From Bacillota bacterium (GTDB taxonomy: Bacteria > Bacillota_A > Clostridia > Lachnospirales > Lachnospiraceae): DNA of 38,755 bases. Positions 34,368 through 38,755 of this stretch are shown here, piece after piece; the stretch's first letter is position 1; each line of letters starts with the position of its first letter. The position numbers were made by a program, and so were the translations under genes. The notes under the pieces are model-generated. The model saw only the letters and a program-made list of their open reading frames with translations, was not told the DNA's origin and searched no databases. The stretch spans positions 1 through 38,755 of the forward strand of contig JAEZSL010000376.1 in the NCBI GenBank assembly GCA_023443925.1. Reading direction: 5' to 3'.

Positions 34368-34592
34368 CTATCTTCTATTCCACTCCTGCCTTTGATTAAG
34401 CCTTAACTGCTTAATTCTCTCATAGCAGTCCGGGTCAATTTCATATACGGAATTATCGTCTATAATTAAGTCTTCTGAAGATTTCTCACTCCGTTCCCTT
34501 CTGGTATCACCAGCAGCATGATATGGCTTACTTTGTGAGTTTCTCTGCATTGGATATTCATTACTTTTATTATAGTCATAATAATTTGGCAT
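34368..34592 (-). CDS. Small hydrophilic protein of unknown function
   Basis: A 74-residue protein I do not recognise. The N-terminus is Tyr/Asn-rich (MPNYYDYNKSNEYPMQR), the middle is Arg/Ser/Lys-rich (TRRERSEKSS) and the C-terminal half has the more ordered SVYEIDPDCYERIKQLRLNQ. It has one cysteine and no membrane segment or signal. The AAGGAGG box 6 nt before the ATG and the shared terminator support that it is a real gene. Tyr/Asn-rich small proteins occur in spore coats, but that is only a suggestion here. Confidence 0.65.
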   Translation of the reverse strand: MPNYYDYNKSNEYPMQRNSQSKPYHAAGDTRRERSEKSSEDLIIDDNSVYEIDPDCYERIKQLRLNQRQEWNRR

Positions 34593-34658
34593 AGTAACCT
34601 CCTTGTATATTAAATCTACTGTAAACTGGTAAATTAATTACTCTTGTCGTTGGATGTA

Positions 34659-34699
34659 AATTAATTTATCAATCCATACAATATATGAATTAATTTATC
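34659..34699. repeat. Direct repeat AATTAATTTATC
   Basis: AATTAATTTATC occurs at 34659-34670 and 34688-34699 (29 bp apart) in the divergent region between the small minus-strand gene and aroC. It may be a protein site or a chance AT-rich repeat. Confidence 0.4.
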
Positions 34700-34748
34700 G
34701 AAATGTCCGTAATAGATATTGATTACATGAATCTTTTCTTATATACTA

Positions 34749-34796
34749 AGTCTATTAAAAGTTTGAGGGTATTACCCGAACTTTTAAAACAAGACT
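34749..34796. promoter_or_regulatory. Long interrupted dyad before aroC
   Basis: TTAAAAGTT (34755-34763) pairs with AACTTTTAA (34779-34787); an inner GGG/CCC and outer AGTCT (34749-34753)/AGACT (34792-34796) extend the symmetry. It ends 38 nt before the aroC start and could be an mRNA hairpin or an operator. It lacks a following T-run, so it is not an ordinary terminator. Confidence 0.5.
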
Positions 34797-34834
34797 AAAA
34801 AGTAATAACACAAAAAGAAAACGAGGTGATCATT

Positions 34835-35938
34835 ATGTCAGGTTCTATCTATGGATCCATGTTTAAAATTTCCACCTGGGGCGAATCCCATGGCAAAGGC
34901 ATCGGTGTTATAGTGGATGGCTGTCCTGCCGGATTAACTCTAACGGAAGAAATGATACAGAGCTATTTAAACCGGCGCAGACCCGGACAGACAAAATATG
35001 CAACTCCCAGAAAAGAAAGCGACACGGTAGAAATCCTGTCCGGCATTTTCGAACAGAAAACAACCGGGACTCCCATATCCATGGTGGTTATGAATACCAA
35101 CCAGCATTCCGCAGATTATTCAGATATTGCAAATTATTACCGTCCCGGACATGCCGACTATACCTATGATTCGAAATACGGTTTCCGTGATTACCGGGGC
35201 GGCGGAAGATCTTCCGGCCGCGAAACAATAGGAAGGGTTGCGGCAGGTGCCGTTGCCATGGCAATTTTAAGCCAGCTGGGCATAAGCGTCTGTGCTTATA
35301 CAAAATCCATCGGTGCCATATCAATTGATTACAAAAACTGTAATCGGGATAATATATTATCCAGTCCTTTAGCTATGCCGGATTTACAAGCCTCGGAAGC
35401 TGCCCAGGCTTTACTTGATGAAAAGATAAAAGAATCCAATTCCGTCGGTGGTATTATTGAATGTATTATCAGTGGTATGCCTGCAGGGGTGGGGGAACCC
35501 GTATTTGAGAAACTGGATGCTAATATTGCAAAAGCCATTCTGTCTGTCGGTGCAGTAAAAGGTATTGAATTCGGCTCCGGATTCGAAACCGCTAATATGA
35601 CGGGTTATCAGAATAATGATAAGCTTTATTATAACGACGGCGGCAAAATGATAAAAGCAACCAATCATGCCGGAGGTATTTTAGGCGGAATCAGTGACGG
35701 AACCGAAATTATATTCCGGGCAGTCATTAAACCAACTCCTTCCATTGCACAGACTCAGGATACCATTACAAAATCCGGCAGTAACATAAAAGTTAATATA
35801 AAAGGCCGCCACGATCCGATTATCGTCCCCAGGGCTGTTGTAGTGGTGGAAGCTATGACCGCTGTTACTCTTGTTGATCTGCTTTTTATGAGTATGACCT
35901 CGAGAATGGATAATCTCATAAAATTTTTTACTCCCTGA
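34835..35938 (+). CDS. aroC: Chorismate synthase
   Basis: Converts 5-enolpyruvylshikimate-3-phosphate to chorismate using reduced FMN, the last step of the shikimate pathway. The start at 34835 (MSGSIYGSMFKISTWGESHG) follows GAGGTG by 6 nt; a GTG at 34826 lies inside that box. At 367 residues it is full length. Family motifs: GESHGKGIGVIVDGCPAG, HADYTYDSKYGFRDYRGGGR, SSGRETIGRVAAGAVA and the C-terminal GRHDPIIVPRAVVVVEAM. It stands alone, without other aro genes around, and has its own terminator. Confidence 0.97.
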   Translation: MSGSIYGSMFKISTWGESHGKGIGVIVDGCPAGLTLTEEMIQSYLNRRRPGQTKYATPRKESDTVEILSGIFEQKTTGTPISMVVMNTNQHSADYSDIANYYRPGHADYTYDSKYGFRDYRGGGRSSGRETIGRVAAGAVAMAILSQLGISVCAYTKSIGAISIDYKNCNRDNILSSPLAMPDLQASEAAQALLDEKIKESNSVGGIIECIISGMPAGVGEPVFEKLDANIAKAILSVGAVKGIEFGSGFETANMTGYQNNDKLYYNDGGKMIKATNHAGGILGGISDGTEIIFRAVIKPTPSIAQTQDTITKSGSNIKVNIKGRHDPIIVPRAVVVVEAMTAVTLVDLLFMSMTSRMDNLIKFFTP

Positions 35939-36016
35939 CATATATCTGCTCTGCTAATTATAGAGCACATAACTGTCATCCGGACGGCTGATTTATAATA
36001 ATACATTATATATAGA

Positions 36017-36068
36017 AAGAACGCAGTGATCCATACCGGAATAAAGTGGACTCCACGTTCTTTTTTTT
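36017..36068 (+). terminator. Terminator after aroC
   Basis: AAGAACG (36017-36023) pairs with CGTTCTT (36056-36062) with partial pairing further in, followed by a run of T. It is 78 nt past the aroC stop. Confidence 0.75.
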
Positions 36069-36171
36069 CGGTTTTTACTAAGGTTTTGCCTGATTTTTCA
36101 GCGGTCAGGGACCTTTTATCCCCGTTTTGTTATTTATGCAGAAAAATTCGTATATTTTATCTAATAATTTA

Positions 36172-36199
36172 TTGACATGGAAAAGATTACGTGTATAAT
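36172..36199 (+). promoter_or_regulatory. Promoter of the XRE regulator-potABC operon
   Basis: TTGACA (36172-36177) and TATAAT (36194-36199), both perfect, with 16-nt spacing. Confidence 0.85.
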
Positions 36200-36213
36200 A
36201 AATAATGTCGTTT

Positions 36214-36240
36214 GTTTAGCAAGACTAAACTTAAAGTTTA
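36214..36240. promoter_or_regulatory. Three alternating TAAAC/GTTTA half-sites, candidate autoregulatory operator
   Basis: GTTTAG (36214-36219), CTAAAC (36225-36230) and GTTTA (36236-36240) follow the promoter at about one-helical-turn intervals, just before the ribosome binding site of the XRE gene. This is a typical position for self-repression. Confidence 0.5.
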
Positions 36241-36261
36241 TTTTTATTAAGGAGGCACATT

Positions 36262-36801
36262 GTGAAGATTGGAGAAAAGATCAAGGAACTGCGTGTTCTT
36301 AAAAGCTTAACCCAGGAAGAACTTGCGGACAGGGCAGAATTGTCCAAAGGATTTATATCACAACTGGAAAGAGACTTAACCTCCCCTTCCATCGCTACCC
36401 TGGTAGATATACTGCAATGCCTGGGCACAAATCTGGAAGAATTTTTTTCGGATACTCCTTCTGAGCAGGTTGTTTTTAAAAAATCTGATTACTTTGAAAA
36501 ATACGACAGTGAATTAAAAAATGAAATCAAATGGATTATACCAAATGCACAGAAAAATATGCTGGAACCGATTCTTTTAACTCTTGATCCCGGAGGCTCA
36601 ACCTATCCGGATAATCCTCATGAAGGCGAAGAATTCGGTTATGTATTAAACGGCAGTATAACCCTACATATTGGAAACAAAACTTTCAAGGCAAAAAAAG
36701 GTGAATCTTTTTACTATAAAGCCGGTAAGAAGCATTTTATTACCGCCTCGGAAAAACAAGGCGCTACTCTGCTATGGATTTCCACACCCCCTAATTTCTA
36801 G
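36262..36801 (+). CDS. XRE-family regulator with C-terminal cupin domain (polyamine type)
   Basis: A 179-residue repressor-type protein. An N-terminal helix-turn-helix (residues about 5-60: LTQEELADRAELSKGFISQLERDLTSPSI) is joined to a cupin domain (about 105-178: PHEGEEFGYVLNGSITLHIGN, then KKGESFYYKAGKKHFI). This architecture (PuuR-like) commonly senses polyamines or related small molecules. It begins with GTG, after TAAGGAGG. It is the first gene of the operon with potA-potB-potC (42 nt gap), so it most likely controls spermidine/putrescine uptake; ligand and target are inferred from context. Confidence 0.93.
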   Translation: MKIGEKIKELRVLKSLTQEELADRAELSKGFISQLERDLTSPSIATLVDILQCLGTNLEEFFSDTPSEQVVFKKSDYFEKYDSELKNEIKWIIPNAQKNMLEPILLTLDPGGSTYPDNPHEGEEFGYVLNGSITLHIGNKTFKAKKGESFYYKAGKKHFITASEKQGATLLWISTPPNF

Positions 36802-36843
36802 AAAGTAATTCCGTATAATAAATGATACCAAGGAGGATATTAT

Positions 36844-37923
36844 ATGGCTGGTAATAAGCTGATTAATCTAATTGATATAACAAAATCTTATGATGGCAAT
36901 ACGGTACTGGATTCACTGAATCTTTATATCCGTGAGAATGAATTCCTAACTCTTTTAGGCCCCAGCGGCTGCGGAAAGACAACCACACTCCGCATTATAG
37001 GCGGTTTTGAGAATCCGGATTCCGGTAAGGTGATTTTCGACAATAAGGATATTACAAAGCTTCCTCCTAATGAAAGACAGTTAAACACCGTGTTCCAAAA
37101 GTATGCTTTATTCACCCATATGACAATAGCGGAAAACATCTCTTTTGGCTTAAAAATAAAAAAACAAAGCAAAGCTTATATACAGGATAAAATTAAATAT
37201 GCCCTTAAGCTGGTTAACTTAGAGGGTTTTGAAAACCGAACCCCGGATTCCCTAAGCGGCGGCCAGCAGCAGCGTATTGCCATAGCCAGGGCCATTGTAA
37301 ACGAACCAAAGGTACTGCTTTTGGATGAACCTCTGGGAGCTCTGGACTTAAAACTCCGTCAGGATATGCAGTACGAACTTATCCGCTTAAAGAATGAACT
37401 TGGTATTACCTTTATTTACGTAACCCATGATCAGGAAGAAGCACTGACCATGTCCGATACCATCGTAGTCATGAACCAGGGTTATATCCAGCAGGTAGGA
37501 ACTCCGGAAAATATATATAACGAACCCAAGAACGCTTTCGTAGCAGATTTTATCGGGGAAAGTAATATTCTCCATGCCACTATGATTGAGGACAAACTGG
37601 TTAATATCCTTGGCACTAACTTTCCCTGTGTCGATATCGGCTTCGGCAGAAATAAACCTGTGGATGTGGTAATCCGCCCTGAGGATATCGATCTTGTAAA
37701 ACCGGGGGAAGGACTGATGAACGGCCGGGTTACCTCCCTGCTCTTTAAAGGTGTCCATTATGAAATGGATGTTATGGCCGGAGGTCACGAATGGCTGGTT
37801 CACAGCACGGATCTGGTTCCGGTGGGCAGTGAAGTAGGTATCTCTGTCAATCCATTTGATATCCAGATCATGAATAAACCGGAATCCGAAGATGAAGAGG
37901 CGGTGATTTTGGATGAACAGTAA
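36844..37923 (+). CDS. potA: Spermidine/putrescine ABC transporter ATP-binding protein PotA
   Basis: ATPase of the polyamine importer, 359 residues. Walker A is [16 protein letters not shown] (about 39-54), followed by the Q-loop [10 protein letters not shown], signature LSGGQQQR, Walker [12 protein letters not shown] and the switch THDQEEA. The C-terminal TOBE regulatory domain (about 280-350) is present. The ATG follows AAGGAGG by 8 nt. The stop overlaps the potB start by 11 nt (ATGAACAGTAA), which implies coupled translation. Order xre-potA-potB-potC is the usual Firmicute arrangement. Confidence 0.95.
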   Translation: MAGNKLINLIDITKSYDGNTVLDSLNLYIRENEFLTLLGPSGCGKTTTLRIIGGFENPDSGKVIFDNKDITKLPPNERQLNTVFQKYALFTHMTIAENISFGLKIKKQSKAYIQDKIKYALKLVNLEGFENRTPDSLSGGQQQRIAIARAIVNEPKVLLLDEPLGALDLKLRQDMQYELIRLKNELGITFIYVTHDQEEALTMSDTIVVMNQGYIQQVGTPENIYNEPKNAFVADFIGESNILHATMIEDKLVNILGTNFPCVDIGFGRNKPVDVVIRPEDIDLVKPGEGLMNGRVTSLLFKGVHYEMDVMAGGHEWLVHSTDLVPVGSEVGISVNPFDIQIMNKPESEDEEAVILDEQ

Positions 37924-38731
37924 AAAATGGCTGTCCTACCCTTATATCCTGTGGATGGCTGCCTTTATCATTATTCCGTTACTAATGATAATATATTACG
38001 GTTTTACCGCCCAGGACGGTGGTTTTACCATCAGTAATCTGACCCTGATATCCGATCCGATTAACCGTAAAGCACTATGGCTATCCTTAAAACTGTCCAT
38101 TATCAGTACTTTATTATGCCTGGTCTTAGCTTACCCCGTAGCCCTGATTCTACATAACATGAAATTAAAAAGTAATTCTTTTATTGTTATGATTTTCATT
38201 TTACCTATGTGGATGAACTTTTTGCTCCGGACCCTGGCCTGGCAGAACATTCTGGAAAAGACAGGTGTTATTAATACTTTTTTGAATCTGCTTCATCTGC
38301 CTAATGTTAATATAATTAATACACCGGCAGCCATTATATTCGGTATGGTTTATAACTTTCTACCCTTTATGATTCTGCCTATTTATAATGTATTGATCAA
38401 AATAAGCGATGATATTACCAATGCTGCCAGAGATTTGGGTGCCAACAGTATACAGACCTTTATTAAAATTATACTTCCCCTCAGCCTTCCCGGCGTAATC
38501 AGCGGCATTACCATGGTTTTTGTGCCTTCCCTCACTACCTTCGTAATCTCTGAAATCTTAGGCGGCAGTAAAGTTGTTTTAATCGGTAACATCATAGAAC
38601 AGCAGTTTAAGACCATTAATAACTGGCACACCGGTTCCGGACTGTCTCTGGTTCTAATGATCTTTATATTAATCAGTATGGCCGTACTCGCCAAATACGA
38701 TAAGGAAGAGGAGGGCAAAAGTGTATGGTAA
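37913..38731 (+). CDS. potB: Spermidine/putrescine ABC transporter permease PotB
   Basis: Inner-membrane permease of the polyamine importer, 272 residues. Six hydrophobic segments are visible, beginning [19 protein letters not shown]. The permease loop that docks on PotA is [28 protein letters not shown] (EAA-type) near residues 165-192. It overlaps potA by 11 nt and the start of potC by a few nt, so the genes are translationally coupled. Confidence 0.95.
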   Translation: MNSKKWLSYPYILWMAAFIIIPLLMIIYYGFTAQDGGFTISNLTLISDPINRKALWLSLKLSIISTLLCLVLAYPVALILHNMKLKSNSFIVMIFILPMWMNFLLRTLAWQNILEKTGVINTFLNLLHLPNVNIINTPAAIIFGMVYNFLPFMILPIYNVLIKISDDITNAARDLGANSIQTFIKIILPLSLPGVISGITMVFVPSLTTFVISEILGGSKVVLIGNIIEQQFKTINNWHTGSGLSLVLMIFILISMAVLAKYDKEEEGKSVW

Positions 38732-38755
38732 AAAAATTACTGCAAAGGTTCTATC
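38721..38755 (+). CDS. potC: Start of PotC permease (cut by window edge)
   Basis: Only the first codons are in the window. Two starts follow the GGAGGG box at 38710-38715: GTG at 38721 (reading [12 protein letters not shown]) and ATG at 38725 (reading [10 protein letters not shown]). Both overlap the potB stop. The second looks more like usual PotC N-termini, but the frames cannot be decided from this short piece. Identity rests on operon order. Confidence 0.55.
   Translation, partial: MYGKKITAKVL

Overview
The window looks like a chromosomal segment of an AT-rich, anaerobic, spore-forming Firmicute, most likely a member of the Lachnospiraceae (Lachnoclostridium/Anaerocolumna-like). This rests on gene content and style: pyruvate:ferredoxin oxidoreductase, a second two-subunit 2-oxoacid:ferredoxin oxidoreductase, rubrerythrin, clostridial DUF3787 and DUF3793 proteins, a BclA-like collagen protein, a tiny Gly/Cys-rich protein, strong GGAGG ribosome binding sites and U-tract terminators. 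The genus is inference. I found no tRNA, rRNA, insertion sequence, prophage or CRISPR array.

Layout. 1-1.5 kb (minus): methionine-type ABC transporter metN-metI behind two good promoters. 1.8-5.6 kb (minus): PFOR preceded by a small DUF3787 gene. 5.7-8.7 kb (minus): a membrane GGDEF-EAL protein with an extracellular ABC-type ligand-binding domain. 8.8-13.1 kb (minus): sbcD-sbcC, preceded by a set of 35-bp tandem repeats. 13.5-16.1 kb (minus): tcdA, a Fur-box-flanked DUF3793 gene and msrA with a PerR-like box upstream. 16.1-17.1 kb: a gene-poor scar with two gene remnants and short tandem repeats. 17.1-20.5 kb (minus): uxuA-uxuB-gntR for hexuronate catabolism. 20.7-24.0 kb (minus): BclA-like collagen protein and a chemotaxis receptor. 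24.4-26.6 kb (minus): repeat/hairpin cluster, a DUF2318 Cys-rich membrane-anchored protein, an unknown secreted Cys protein, Hsp20. 26.8-28.1 kb (minus): MltG-like transglycosylase. 28.3-30.4 kb (plus): Fpg/Nei-like glycosylase and an S8 peptidase. 30.5-33.7 kb (minus): rubrerythrin and korAB. 34.0-34.6 kb: a convergent pair of small genes sharing a terminator. 34.8-35.9 kb (plus): aroC. 36.2-38.8 kb (plus): XRE-cupin regulator followed by potA-potB-potC, running off the right edge.

Functional threads. Ferredoxin-linked 2-oxoacid metabolism (por, korAB) sits near protection against oxygen (rubrerythrin, MsrA) and iron-responsive functions (Fur boxes at DUF3793; the DUF2318 iron/Fe-S-type protein). 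Uronate degradation feeds central metabolism toward pyruvate and PFOR. DNA repair (SbcCD, Fpg-like) and envelope/spore-surface genes (MltG, collagen-like protein, small Gly/Cys protein) complete the set. Most genes are ordinary housekeeping. The most unusual material is non-coding: the 35-bp repeats before sbcD, the hairpin repeats after the DUF2318 gene, and the gntR 3'-end duplications. Among proteins, the standouts are the DUF2318/secreted-Cys pair and the Fpg-like enzyme without the N-terminal proline. All positions were worked out by reading the sequence, without alignment tools.
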